Position numbers and translations under genes: made by a program. 64,000 nucleotides of DNA, from contig JADJXY010000001.1 of the NCBI GenBank assembly GCA_016720065.1, positions 248,001 to 312,000 of the forward strand, read 5' to 3'. Each line of letters opens with the position of its first letter. Positions within the stretch are counted from its first letter, which is position 1. The notes under the pieces were generated by a model, which was not told the origin of the DNA, did not search any database, and worked only from the letters and a program-made list of their open reading frames with translations. Origin of the DNA: Betaproteobacteria bacterium. GTDB taxonomy: Bacteria; Pseudomonadota; Gammaproteobacteria; Burkholderiales; Rhodocyclaceae. Below are positions 9,803 through 18,711 of this stretch, in pieces.

Positions 9803-10499
9803 ACCTGTCGCCCGCAGCGTCCGGCTGGCCGACCGGGAAGTCACCTACCTGTTGCGCCGCAGCCACCGGCGCAGCGTGGGACTCCGCGTCGATCACCGCG
9901 GCCTGATCGTCGGCGCTCCGGTCAGCGCCACCCTGGCGGCCATAGACGACATCGTGCGGCGCCATGGCGCGTGGGTGGTCGAGCACCTCGACCGTTGGCG
10001 CGAACGATTACCGACTGCCGTGCTCCGCCTGTCCGAAGGGCTGCGCCTGCCGTGGCTGGGCGGCGAGCTGGCGCTCCAGTTCGGCGGAACGTCCCGCGTG
10101 CGCTGGTCCGCCGACGGTGCTGAACTGCGTCTGCCCCAGGCCCCCGACGCGGCAACGCTGGCCCTGGAAAAAGCCCTGCGGCAGCGCATCCGGGAAGTCT
10201 TCCTGCAAAGGATTGCCCACTGGGCGCCGCAGCTGGCGCTTGCCGCGCCGCCCATTGCCCTCAGCGCCGCCCGCACCCGCTGGGGGAGCTGCTCCAGCCG
10301 TGGCGTGGTGCGCCTCAACTGGCGCCTGGGGTTTCTTCCCCTGGACCTGGTGGATTACGTCGTCGTGCATGAGCTTGCCCACCTGAGGGAAATGAATCAC
10401 AGTCCCCGCTTCTGGTCCCTGGTGGAAGGCCTTTGTCCCGACTGGCGCGAACGCCGACGCGAACTCCGCCTCCGTGGGGCCGGAGTACCCCTGTTCTGA
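9789..10499 (+). CDS. YgjP-like (DUF45) zinc metallopeptidase-domain protein
   Basis: A 236-aa protein with the DUF45/YgjP fold. The zinc motif HELAHLREMNHSPRFW (HExxH plus a downstream His) lies near the C-terminus, preceded by the family's ARTRWGSCSS segment. The start is taken at GTG 9789 (VALPEPVARS), which overlaps the plsC end. The open frame begins earlier at 9561, but that stretch is plsC read out of frame. The cellular substrate of this family is not known to me. Confidence 0.88.
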   Translation: MALPEPVARSVRLADREVTYLLRRSHRRSVGLRVDHRGLIVGAPVSATLAAIDDIVRRHGAWVVEHLDRWRERLPTAVLRLSEGLRLPWLGGELALQFGGTSRVRWSADGAELRLPQAPDAATLALEKALRQRIREVFLQRIAHWAPQLALAAPPIALSAARTRWGSCSSRGVVRLNWRLGFLPLDLVDYVVVHELAHLREMNHSPRFWSLVEGLCPDWRERRRELRLRGAGVPLF

Positions 10500-10507
10500 G
10501 GAAACCC

Positions 10508-10891
10508 ATGCGCATCCTGCACACCATGATCCGGGTCGGTGACCTGGACCGTTCCCTGGCTTTCTATACCGAAGTTCTCGGCATGCAACTCCTGCGGCGC
10601 CAGGATTACCCCGATGGCCGCTTCACCCTCGCCTTCGTCGGCTACGGGCCGGAAAGCGAGGGCGCGGTCCTCGAGCTGACGCACAACTGGGATACCGCGT
10701 CCTACGATATCGGCACCGGCTTCGGCCATGTCGCCCTGGCGGTTCCCGATGCGGCCGCGGCCTGCGCCGAAATCCGTGCCCGGGGCGGCAAGGTGGTGCG
10801 CGAAGCGGGGCCCATGAAGCATGGCAGCACGATCATTGCCTTCGTCGAGGATCCCGACGGCTACAAGATCGAACTGATCCAGCGCGCCTGA
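10508..10891 (+). CDS. gloA: Lactoylglutathione lyase (glyoxalase I)
   Basis: A 127-aa enzyme that isomerises the methylglyoxal-glutathione hemithioacetal to S-lactoylglutathione. All four metal ligands of the nickel-type enzyme are in place: His5, Glu56, His74 and Glu122. ATG 10508 follows a GAGGAAACCC leader, so it is preferred to the longer open frame from 10433. Confidence 0.95.
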   Translation: MRILHTMIRVGDLDRSLAFYTEVLGMQLLRRQDYPDGRFTLAFVGYGPESEGAVLELTHNWDTASYDIGTGFGHVALAVPDAAAACAEIRARGGKVVREAGPMKHGSTIIAFVEDPDGYKIELIQRA

Positions 10892-10949
10892 CGCGTATCA
10901 AGGCTCGTTCCGCCTGGCAAAGCCATACTGCGGCCTTTTTGGGCTTGCC

Positions 10950-11558
10950 ATGTCCTTTCCAGAATTCTTTTCCCGGGTGCCCGAGGTCACGCTCTTCGAT
11001 CCGCTGGCGGCGCTGCTCGGGGCGTCCAGCGACGGCCATATCCGCTATCGCTACGAGGACGCGGTGCGTCTGGCGGGGCATTCTTGTCCCACGGTTGCCG
11101 GTACTTACGTCCTGGCCAGTCGCATGTTGCGCCGCCTCTACCCCGATGGCCCCGCGCAACGCGGGAGCCTGCGGGTCGAGTTTCGTCGTGGCGAAGCCGA
11201 AGGGACGGTGGGGGTGCAGGCGGCCGTGTTTGGACTCCTGACCGGGGCCGCCGGCCCGGGAGGCTTCAAGGGACTGGGCGGGATGCACGGGCGCTGTGGC
11301 CGACTCGGCTTCGCGGTGGCGGACGTGCCAGGCGACGTGCGTCTGAACCGGGACGACACGGGCGCGTGCTGCACGGCAAGCCTCGATCTCAGCCCGGTTC
11401 CGGGTGACCCCGCCCTGGCCAGGCTGCTGGGGGGCATTCTTGCGGGGGAGGCCGGTGCCGAGCTGAGGACTGAATTCGCGGCCCGTTGGCAGGCCCGGGT
11501 CGAGCGTCTGCTGCTCGAATACTTCGATCACCCGGACGTCGTGCGGTTTTCCGACTGA
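10950..11558 (+). CDS. FmdE-like domain protein
   Basis: A 202-aa soluble protein. The segment LAGHSCPTVAGTYVLASRML (residues 38-57) resembles the GHxCPxxxxG core of FmdE-type proteins, which were first seen in formylmethanofuran dehydrogenase operons but are widespread in bacteria without that pathway. Further Cys/His (GGMHGRCGRLGF, GACCTAS) could bind metal. There is no signal peptide and no obvious functional partner in the neighbourhood. The family call is from memory of the motif and is tentative. Confidence 0.6.
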   Translation: MSFPEFFSRVPEVTLFDPLAALLGASSDGHIRYRYEDAVRLAGHSCPTVAGTYVLASRMLRRLYPDGPAQRGSLRVEFRRGEAEGTVGVQAAVFGLLTGAAGPGGFKGLGGMHGRCGRLGFAVADVPGDVRLNRDDTGACCTASLDLSPVPGDPALARLLGGILAGEAGAELRTEFAARWQARVERLLLEYFDHPDVVRFSD

Positions 11559-11562
11559 GGAT

Positions 11563-11748
11563 TCAGGCTGCCTTGCGGTGGGAGAGATCGTCCCGCACGC
11601 GCAGGAATTCTTCCAGGGAGAGTTCGCGTACCGTGGTGTGGGCCAAGGCGTCCCGCAGGTCCACCTCGAAACCCTCGGCGGCCTTCAGCACGGCACCTGG
11701 CGGAACCGGGAGAGGGGGCTGCGAGAAGTCTTTCTTGAGGGCCAACAT
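11563..11748 (-). CDS. Small hypothetical protein
   Basis: A 61-aa frame convergent with the FmdE-like gene. The sequence is amphipathic with a possible C-terminal helix (VRELSLEEFLRVRDDLSHRK). Only a weak GGGAAA lies upstream, and I recognise no family. It may be a real small gene or chance; codon use is like the neighbours. Confidence 0.35.
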   Translation of the reverse strand: MLALKKDFSQPPLPVPPGAVLKAAEGFEVDLRDALAHTTVRELSLEEFLRVRDDLSHRKAA

Positions 11749-11889
11749 GGCGGGTTTCCCAAAGGGCGTGTCCTTGGAAAGGATGATCCCAGAAACCCGA
11801 AAATGAGCCCGTGAAGCAATTCACGAGACGCTGATGAAGCCTCGGAAACCCTTGTCCCAAGGGCGTCTCTGGCTACTCCTCCAAGTGCT

Positions 11890-12165
11890 TCAGGACTGCG
11901 GGCGTTCCCGCGCGGCGCCCGGCCGGGATTCGATGGGACGGTTGATTTCGTCCGCCGGCTTGAGGAAGAAGAGCATCGCCCAGGCGGTGAGGGCCGTGAG
12001 CCCCCAGAACATGAGGAAACCCGTCGAGTAGATGGCCAGGGGGCTCCAATAGACGGGCTTGCCCATCAGATAGAGCTCCTGCGGATTGATGAAGGCGAAG
12101 AACACGGCTTCGCCGATGATGGCGGTCGCGAAGGACGGCCAGAAGATATACACCCACTTCAGCAT
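11890..12165 (-). CDS. Small two-span membrane protein
   Basis: A 91-aa protein with two predicted membrane helices (about residues 3-25 and 47-70: IFWPSFATAIIGEAVFFAFI and FLMFWGLTALTAWAMLFFL) and a charged cytosolic tail. ATG 12165 is supported by AGGAG 7 nt upstream; the longer open frame to 12342 is not needed. Function unknown; such short proteins are common in this bacterial group. Confidence 0.7.
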   Translation of the reverse strand: MLKWVYIFWPSFATAIIGEAVFFAFINPQELYLMGKPVYWSPLAIYSTGFLMFWGLTALTAWAMLFFLKPADEINRPIESRPGAARERPQS

Positions 12166-12295
12166 TGCGGCTCCTGTCGGGAGGGGAGGGCGGCGAAAGG
12201 ACTCGCCCAAAAGCAAGGGGGCTTGTGGCCCCCTCTCGTACCGAAGGACTATTGTTGCGGCTTGTACAAAGGATTGCAAGCGGAGCCGGAACGCC

Positions 12296-12646
12296 TCAGT
12301 CTCGGCTCCAGTAGCCCCCGCGCAGGGCCCACTGGCCGCCACGCTGCTCCCAGCGTCGGGGAACCCAGTGATGGCCGGGACGGGGCGCTTCCCAATGTCC
12401 GGGAACCCAGGCGTGCCGCCGGTCTGTCCAGTTCCAGTAGCCGTCGATCCAGATCAGCCCGACGGCCGGCGGCGGGCCGGCCAGTTCGTGACGGGGGGGT
12501 GGCGGGCCGACGGGAACGTCTTCCACCTGGGCGGGCGGGGGCACGACGGCCACGGGCGGACCTTGGGGGTGCCGGTGGCCCGGGGAAAGGGCGCTACAGG
12601 CTGCAAGGGCGGTCGTGGCAAGGGCGATGACGAGGGGAGATTTCAT
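12296..12646 (-). CDS. Lipoprotein with W-x-x-G-x-W-type repeats
   Basis: A 116-aa protein with a lipoprotein signal: MKSPLVIALATTALAAC, with the lipobox Cys at 17. A Pro-rich linker is followed by repeats of the form WxxGyW/WxPGHW (IDGYWNW, WVPGHWEA, WVPRRWEQ), as in YXWGXW-repeat lipoproteins. It should be anchored in the outer membrane or periplasm. Role unknown. Confidence 0.75.
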   Translation of the reverse strand: MKSPLVIALATTALAACSALSPGHRHPQGPPVAVVPPPAQVEDVPVGPPPPRHELAGPPPAVGLIWIDGYWNWTDRRHAWVPGHWEAPRPGHHWVPRRWEQRGGQWALRGGYWSRD

Positions 12647-12794
12647 GGGAGCCTTTCCGACGCCGGGGAGGCGTGCGACCGGCCGAATCTAGGCGGCCTG
12701 TCACGGCGGCGCTGTTACGTCCTGTTAGGACTTGTTAATTCGGGCGCCAGCCCTGCCCCGCACGCGGGCTGCCGGCCACGGGTTCTTCACCCGC

Positions 12795-14126
12795 TCAGCG
12801 TTCGCGAAACGCCCGGGCGAGGGAACTGGTGACTGGGTCGGCCAGGTATTGGAACGCCGTGCGGGGCGTGGTGCGGATATACACTTCCGCCGGCATGCCC
12901 GCCTGAACGATGTCGATGCGGGCCTCGGCGAGGGCGCGGGGATCCAGGGCCACCTGGCCGACGTAATAGGTGGCGCCATTGGGGTCGCTCAACACGTCGG
13001 CGGAGAGATACTTCAGTTGGCCGGCGACCAGGGGCGTCGTGCGGGCGTCGTAGGACAGGAGTCGCACTTCGGCCGCCATGCCGGTACGCAATTGCAGGAT
13101 GGAATCGGGAGGCAGGCGCACCTCGACGATGAGTTCCTGATTCTCCGGCACGATTTCCATGATCGCGTCCCGGGGTCCGATGGCGGCGCCTATGGTGTTG
13201 GCCTTGAGGTTGACCACCACGCCGTCGGTGGGCGAGCGCACCATCTGGCGCCGGTCGGCATCCTGGGCGGGGCGCAATTGCTCCTCCTGGTCCGCGAGGC
13301 GGGAGAAGGAATCCTTCAGTTCGGCGAGGGCGGTCTGGCGCGCTGTGTTGCGGACATCCTGCTGCTTGAGGCGCAGATCGTTCTGCTTTTGCAGGGCGCG
13401 GGAAAGGTCCGCCCGGTGTTCGGCCAGGCGGGAGCGATACTCCGCCACACTGCGTTGCAGGCCGTACATGCGGGTGGGCGAGATGAAGCCTTTTTCCAGG
13501 AGACCCTGATGGGCCCGCAACTCGTCCTCCATGGCCTTGCTGGAGGCCTCGTCGGCGGCGACCTGCTGCCGGGTGGCTTCGATCTCGCGTCCGGTTTCGG
13601 CAATCTGCTGGCCGAGAACGTCGAGTTGCTCGTGCAGCGTTCTGCGCCGCTGTTCGAACAGCTCCCGCTCCTTGGCCAGGATGCTGCCGATGAAGGGGTC
13701 GTCGACCTTCCCTGTCAGGGCGGGGGGAAAGACGATGCGCTCGTGGAAATCCCGCTCCGCGGCGAGGCGCGCCTGCTTGGCGAGTTCTCCTGCAATGTTC
13801 TGGCGGATGATCCCGGTGCTGGCGGAAACGCGCAAATCCTCGATTTCAAGCAACTCCTGGTCCTTGTGCACCCTGTCGCCGTTCTTGACCAGGATGCGCT
13901 TCACCAGGCCGCCCTCCTGATGCTGGACCTGCTGCCGCGCGTTCTCGACCCGGATGCTGCCCGAGGCCACCACGGCGCCGTCCAGGGGAGCGAGGAGCCC
14001 CCAGGCCAGGAAGACGAGGCCGGCCAGGACGACCGTGGCGCCGGCCGCGAAAGCCCACAGCCGGAGCTCCTTTTCCGCCGGATCCAGGTCGGGTCGCCCG
14101 GCGAGGAAAGCCAGGAGCGCCTTCAT
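12795..14126 (-). CDS. Type I secretion membrane-fusion protein (HlyD/PrtE family)
   Basis: A 443-aa periplasmic adaptor linking the inner-membrane ABC transporter to an outer-membrane TolC-type channel. One membrane span at residues about 28-48, then a lipoyl/barrel half (GSIRVENARQQVQHQEGG, then VKNGDRVHKDQELLEI), a long coiled coil (about residues 110-275, rich in E/Q/R), and the barrel closing with IVPENQELIVEVRLPP. It overlaps the upstream ABC gene by 4 nt (ATGA), so the two form an operon. No TolC homologue is present in the window. Its likely cargo is the giant repeat protein encoded nearby. Confidence 0.92.
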   Translation of the reverse strand: MKALLAFLAGRPDLDPAEKELRLWAFAAGATVVLAGLVFLAWGLLAPLDGAVVASGSIRVENARQQVQHQEGGLVKRILVKNGDRVHKDQELLEIEDLRVSASTGIIRQNIAGELAKQARLAAERDFHERIVFPPALTGKVDDPFIGSILAKERELFEQRRRTLHEQLDVLGQQIAETGREIEATRQQVAADEASSKAMEDELRAHQGLLEKGFISPTRMYGLQRSVAEYRSRLAEHRADLSRALQKQNDLRLKQQDVRNTARQTALAELKDSFSRLADQEEQLRPAQDADRRQMVRSPTDGVVVNLKANTIGAAIGPRDAIMEIVPENQELIVEVRLPPDSILQLRTGMAAEVRLLSYDARTTPLVAGQLKYLSADVLSDPNGATYYVGQVALDPRALAEARIDIVQAGMPAEVYIRTTPRTAFQYLADPVTSSLARAFRER

Positions 14127-15784
14127 GCGGCGGCTCCGCCGGAGAGTTTTTCCACCACCTCGCGGCTGGGTCCATAGAGGGCGACGGCGCCCTCGCGCAG
14201 CACCAGGAGCTTGTCGCTGGCGGCCACCAGGGAGCGGCGGTGGGTGACCACCACCAGGGTGACGCCCTCGGCCTTCAACTGGCCGAGAACGTGCTGCAGC
14301 AGGGTTTCCCCTTCGGCATCCAGGTTGGAATTGGGCTCGTCGAGCAGGAGAAGGCGCGGCTCCCCGTACAGTGCCCGGGCCAGGGCGATGCGCTGCCGCT
14401 GGCCACCGGACAGCGCCGCCCCGCCGGGGCCGATCTCGGTGTCGTAGCCCTGGGGCAGGCGCAGGATCATGTCGTGTACTCCAGCGCGGTGGGCGGCGGC
14501 CACCACGGCCCCGCTGTCCGGCACGCCCATGCGGGCGATGTTGTCGCTCACCGTGCCGGGAAAAAGCTCGATGTCCTGGGGCAGGTAGCCGATCTGGCGA
14601 CCCAGTTCCTCGGGCAGCCACTGGGCGATTTCCGCGTTGTCGTAGCGCACGCTGCCGGCCTGGGGACGCCAGGTTCCCGTAAGCAGGCGCAAGAGCGACG
14701 ACTTGCCCGAACCGCTGGCGCCGATGATGCCGAGGAATTCCCCCGCTGCCAGGGAAAAGCTGACCCCCTTGACCAGGGGAGGGGTGGTCGGGCCCAGGGC
14801 ATAGACCACCCGGTCGGCTTCCAGGGCGCCCTTGAGTTCGGGTAGACGGGTGCGCGGCGCCTGGCCGGAAGCTTCCGCGAAGGCCTCCTCCAGGCGGCGA
14901 TAGGCGGCACGGGCTTCGAGAATGTCCTTCCAGCTCGCGATCAGGTGTTCCACTGGCGCCAGGGCGCGGCCGAGAATCAGGGTGGCGGCGAGCATGATGC
15001 CCGGGGTGGCGTTCTGCCCCACCACCAGATACGCCCCGGCGCCGACCATGATGACCTGGACGATCTGGCGGGAAAAGCGGGAAAGACCGCTCACCAGGGC
15101 GGAGATGCGCCCGCTTTCGTGCTGGTGGCGCAGGGCCTGGTGATTGATGGCATCCCAGCGTCGGGCCAGGGCCGGGAACATGCCCATGGCGCGGACCACC
15201 TCCGCGTTGCGCAGGCTGGAATCGATATAAGCGCTCGCCTTGCGGCTGACCATTTGCAGGTCTTCCACCGGCTTCTGGCTCACGCGATTGTTCAGGACTG
15301 CCAGGATGACCAGTGCGGCGGAACACACGAAGGCCAGAATGCCGAGCACGGGGTGGAAGAGGAAGATGAGCAGCAGCATGACCGGCAGCCAGGGGCTGTC
15401 GAGCAGGGCGCTCAGGCCATTGCCCGCGATGAAACGACGTATGGCGGCGACGTCCCGCATGAGGAAGCCGTGGCGGCCGAAACCGGGCTGAACGGCGTCG
15501 TCCAGGACGACGCGCAGCACGCGCTCCCCGAGAAGGCGGTCACAGAGCAGAGCGGCGCTGGTCATCATGCGGCCCCGCAGCCAATCGACCGCCAGGTAGA
15601 AAAGCAGCATGAGCAGGACGATGAAGGACAGCCAGCCCAGGGTGTCCAGGCTGCGGCTCATGAACACCCGGTCGAAAATCTGCATCATGTAGAAGGTCGG
15701 CGCCAGCAGAAGCAGATTGAGGAAGAAACTGATCCCCGCCGCCAGGATCACGACGTAACGGTAAGGGCGGAGCAGAGCGTTCAT
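14123..15784 (-). CDS. Type I secretion ABC transporter ATPase/permease (PrtD-like)
   Basis: A 553-aa half-transporter: an N-terminal membrane domain with about six spans (residues 8-290), then an ATPase with Walker A GASGSGKSS, signature LSGGQRQRIALARALYG, Walker B LLLLDEPNSNLD and the switch THR. It has no C39 peptidase or C39-like domain in front, as in the PrtD/AprD subclass that exports proteins with an uncleaved C-terminal signal. It is operonic with the membrane-fusion gene. The start ATG 15784 precedes MNALLRPYRYVV; the longer frame upstream is not homologous. Confidence 0.92.
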   Translation of the reverse strand: MNALLRPYRYVVILAAGISFFLNLLLLAPTFYMMQIFDRVFMSRSLDTLGWLSFIVLLMLLFYLAVDWLRGRMMTSAALLCDRLLGERVLRVVLDDAVQPGFGRHGFLMRDVAAIRRFIAGNGLSALLDSPWLPVMLLLIFLFHPVLGILAFVCSAALVILAVLNNRVSQKPVEDLQMVSRKASAYIDSSLRNAEVVRAMGMFPALARRWDAINHQALRHQHESGRISALVSGLSRFSRQIVQVIMVGAGAYLVVGQNATPGIMLAATLILGRALAPVEHLIASWKDILEARAAYRRLEEAFAEASGQAPRTRLPELKGALEADRVVYALGPTTPPLVKGVSFSLAAGEFLGIIGASGSGKSSLLRLLTGTWRPQAGSVRYDNAEIAQWLPEELGRQIGYLPQDIELFPGTVSDNIARMGVPDSGAVVAAAHRAGVHDMILRLPQGYDTEIGPGGAALSGGQRQRIALARALYGEPRLLLLDEPNSNLDAEGETLLQHVLGQLKAEGVTLVVVTHRRSLVAASDKLLVLREGAVALYGPSREVVEKLSGGAAA

Positions 15785-16003
15785 GGGCGGCAGGGGAAGT
15801 CGGCTCGGGCAGAGTGAGGAAGGCGGCGGACGCCGGATTGTAAAGCGGCGGCCGCGCCCTGGCACCAGAGATCGACGCAGCGCCACCCGGGCGGGACGTT
15901 TCCCCGGGCGGGCCAAGCTGGTAGCATGGCCCCGCGCCGCTTGCCGGCGCTTGCGGCACCCCCTCCCCTCCACCGGCACGGCCATCCTCAGAGGCGTATC
16001 CCC

Positions 16004-16783
16004 ATGGACCTCCCCCGTCTGAAACCCCTTTCCCTCGAACAGGTCATCAATTTCTCCACGCCCAAGTCCTGGGGAATCAGCGATCCGGTCCGCTTCATGG
16101 CCCTGCTCGAAGAAGCCAAGAAACTGCTCACCTCCGGCGTCTACTTCGGCGACAACCTCCTCACCTGGGGGCGCAACAACTCCCTCTTCGAAGACGACGC
16201 CTTCCGGGAGGCCTGGGGCGCCAACATCCAGAACGACGCCGATCAGGCCATCGCCTGGCGGCGCTACATCCTCGCCTGCGCGGCCTTCCATTGCGTCCAA
16301 CTGGAGGGCGATTTCGCCGAGTGCGGCGTCTACACCGGCACCGGCATCAAGACCGTCATGGACTACCTGGGGGGCGCCGCCTTTCCCAGGACCTTCTGGG
16401 GCTACGACACCTTCGACTACAACCCGGTCGAAGGCCACCACTTCGCCGGTCAGGAAGCGGGCTTCTTCGACAAGGTCAAGGCCCGCTTCGCCGCCTACCC
16501 CCAGGTGCGGCTCATCGCCGGCTTCATCCCCGATTCCTTCGCCCAGGGCATGCCGGAAAAACTCGCCTACCTGCATATCGACCTCAACAACGCCGAAGGT
16601 GAACTCGCCGCCCTGGAGGGGCTTTTCGACCGCGTGGTGAGCGGCGGCATCGTCATCCTCGACGACTACGAATGGGCGGGGGTCTATCGCAAGCAGAAAC
16701 AGGCGGAAGACCCCTGGTTCGAAGCCCGGGGCTACCGGGTCTTTCCCTTGCCCACGGGGCAGGGCCTGGTGCTCAAGCGCTGA
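16004..16783 (+). CDS. TylF/MycF-family SAM-dependent O-methyltransferase
   Basis: A 259-aa class I methyltransferase resembling macrocin O-methyltransferase (TylF), a family that methylates sugar hydroxyls. Visible are the SAM-binding region GDFAECGVYTGTGIKTVMDYL, the segment FWGYDTFDYNP (its acidic residue typically contacts SAM ribose), and the metal-site acids in YLHIDLNNAE and VILDDYEW. It lies between the secretion operon and the GT41 gene, on the opposite strand and convergent with the GT41 gene. Neighbourhood suggests a role in modifying a glycan added to the secreted protein; that is inference. Confidence 0.8.
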   Translation: MDLPRLKPLSLEQVINFSTPKSWGISDPVRFMALLEEAKKLLTSGVYFGDNLLTWGRNNSLFEDDAFREAWGANIQNDADQAIAWRRYILACAAFHCVQLEGDFAECGVYTGTGIKTVMDYLGGAAFPRTFWGYDTFDYNPVEGHHFAGQEAGFFDKVKARFAAYPQVRLIAGFIPDSFAQGMPEKLAYLHIDLNNAEGELAALEGLFDRVVSGGIVILDDYEWAGVYRKQKQAEDPWFEARGYRVFPLPTGQGLVLKR

Positions 16784-16811
16784 CAGCCGGGTTCTCCGCC
16801 CCTTAGACGCA

Positions 16812-18644
16812 TCAGCGCCGCAGTGCCACCCCGGCGATGGCGTCGCCAAAATCCCGCACGAAGCCGGGCATGTCGAACAGCGGCGAAGTCTGCCGCGCCG
16901 CCTCGACGCGGCGGCGCAGTTCGCCTTGGCGGTCCGGGTCGCTGCCCAGGGCGACGGCCTTTTCCTCGTATTCGGCAAAGTCGGTGGCGATGAGTTCGGG
17001 CACCCCTAGGGAAGTGAGCAGGCCCCCGGCCATGCGTGAGGCAAAGGTGCGGCCGGAGAGGGTGAGGACGGGGAGCCCCATCCACAGGGCGTCGTTGGCG
17101 GTGGTGCCGCCGTTGAAGGGATAGGCGTCGAGGAAGAGGTCGGCCGCGGTGTAGCGGGCCAGGTAGTCGGGCGGTGCGACCCGCGGGGCGAAGAGCAGGC
17201 GGCTCTTGTCGATGCCGCGGGCCTCGGCCCGGGCGGTGAGGCTGGCCTGGGCCCAGGGGTTGTCGGACAGGAGCCAGAGGACGCTGTCGGGAACCCGCGC
17301 CAGGACGCGCAGCCAGGTTTCGAACATGGCCTCGGTGAATTTGTAATTGTTGTTGAAGCAGCAGTAAACGAATCCTGCCTCGGGCAGGCCGCACTGCTGC
17401 CGGGTAGGCAGGGGCGATACGGGGCGCTGGCGGTCGCTGCTCTGGAAGACCTTGGGGAGATAAAGGGGCTTTTCGGTGTAGTAGGGGCGTTCGGCGTCGG
17501 GAATGAGGTAGCGGTCGGCGACGACGTAGTCGATCCCCGGTTGGCCGGTGGGGCCGGGGAAGCCCAGGTAGGTCATCTGCACCGGGGCGGGACGGTAGGC
17601 GACGATGTTGGGGCGGGCGCCGGAGGTGAGGCCCTGCAGGTCGATGAGGATGTCGATCTCGTTCTGGCGGATGGCCTGGGCCGCGCTGGCGTCGTCCAGT
17701 CCGCCGATTTTGAAGAAGTGGTCGAAGGCGCGGATCACGCGGGCGCGCAGGGCGGAGCCATCTTCCCGGCTCCAGCAGAAGCCGTAGAGTTCGAAGCGAT
17801 CCCGGTCGAGCAGTTCGAACAGTTCGACGGTGAGCAGGGAGACCGCGTGCAGGCAGAAGTCGGATGAAAGAAAGCCGAGGCGCAGGCGGGGGTGGGCGTA
17901 GCCCTCGGGGGGCGCCAGGACGGGAACGCGGGAATTGATGCGCTCCTGGGCGAAGTGGACCGCGGTGGCGAGTTGCAGGCCCGGGTCGTCGCTGGCCGAG
18001 AGCATGGCCAGGGGAGAGGTGGCGCGCAGCATGCTGCCCACGGAGAGCCCGGGAAAATCGCAGAACACCGGCCATTCGCACTGCTTCTGGCGCAGATGGA
18101 CCCAGTGCTGGATCACCTTGGGCTGGTCCGGATCGACGCTCAGGCTGGCGGCCAGTTTCTCTTCGGCCGCCTGGAAGTTGCGGTTTTCTTCCTGCAGGCG
18201 GCCCATGCTGTTGAGGACCAGGATGTAGAGATCCCGGTTCAGGCTGGGGCCGACCAGGGGGTGGTCGAGCATGGATTGCCAGACGGCGAGGGCCTGGGGG
18301 GCGCGGCCCTGGCGTTCGATGACGGTGCCGATGTTGAACCAGGCCTGGACGAAATCCGGTTTTTCGAAAATGGCCTTGCGGTAGCTTTCCTCGGCCTCGG
18401 CAAAGCGTTCGAGCTGGGTGAGGGCGACGGCCAGGTTGAAGCGGACGATGTGGGCCAGGGGCGAGCGGGTGTGCTGCAGCCAGTGCTGGTAGAAATCGAC
18501 CACGTCAGCGGTGCGCCCGGCGCCCCCCAGGCGGTCGGCCAGGCCGATGACGGCCATGGGATCGAGGGCGTCGGCGGCGGCGAGGCCACGGGCTTCGGCC
18601 AGGGCGGCGTCCAGGTCGGCGGCGGGGACTCGGGCTTCGGTCAT
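16812..18644 (-). CDS. SPINDLY/OGT-type (GT41) glycosyltransferase with TPR domain
   Basis: A 610-aa protein. Residues about 40-180 form TPR units (AEESYRKAIFEKPDFVQAW). The C-terminal catalytic half carries OGT landmarks: the His motif SSDFCLHAVS, FNNNYKFTEAMFETW with VLARVPDSVLWLL, and the UDP-site block DAYPFNGGTTANDALWMGLP, with SGRTFASRMAGGLL. Family members attach GlcNAc or fucose to Ser/Thr of proteins, using TPRs to grip the substrate. It begins 67 nt after the stop of the giant Thr/Ser-rich repeat gene, on the same strand, so it is very likely cotranscribed with it. This makes the repeat protein the obvious candidate acceptor (inference). Confidence 0.88.
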   Translation of the reverse strand: MTEARVPAADLDAALAEARGLAAADALDPMAVIGLADRLGGAGRTADVVDFYQHWLQHTRSPLAHIVRFNLAVALTQLERFAEAEESYRKAIFEKPDFVQAWFNIGTVIERQGRAPQALAVWQSMLDHPLVGPSLNRDLYILVLNSMGRLQEENRNFQAAEEKLAASLSVDPDQPKVIQHWVHLRQKQCEWPVFCDFPGLSVGSMLRATSPLAMLSASDDPGLQLATAVHFAQERINSRVPVLAPPEGYAHPRLRLGFLSSDFCLHAVSLLTVELFELLDRDRFELYGFCWSREDGSALRARVIRAFDHFFKIGGLDDASAAQAIRQNEIDILIDLQGLTSGARPNIVAYRPAPVQMTYLGFPGPTGQPGIDYVVADRYLIPDAERPYYTEKPLYLPKVFQSSDRQRPVSPLPTRQQCGLPEAGFVYCCFNNNYKFTEAMFETWLRVLARVPDSVLWLLSDNPWAQASLTARAEARGIDKSRLLFAPRVAPPDYLARYTAADLFLDAYPFNGGTTANDALWMGLPVLTLSGRTFASRMAGGLLTSLGVPELIATDFAEYEEKAVALGSDPDRQGELRRRVEAARQTSPLFDMPGFVRDFGDAIAGVALRR

Positions 18645-18711
18645 GGGGGCGGGCTCAAGAAAACAGCCGGCGGGGAGGCCCCCGCCGGCTGTGGTTCGGG
18701 ACGCGGCGATC

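Noticed and set aside
16004..18644. Methyltransferase and GT41 genes as part of an O-antigen cluster
   Set aside because: No sugar-nucleotide synthesis, flippase or polymerase genes are nearby; linkage is to the repeat gene and the type I exporter.
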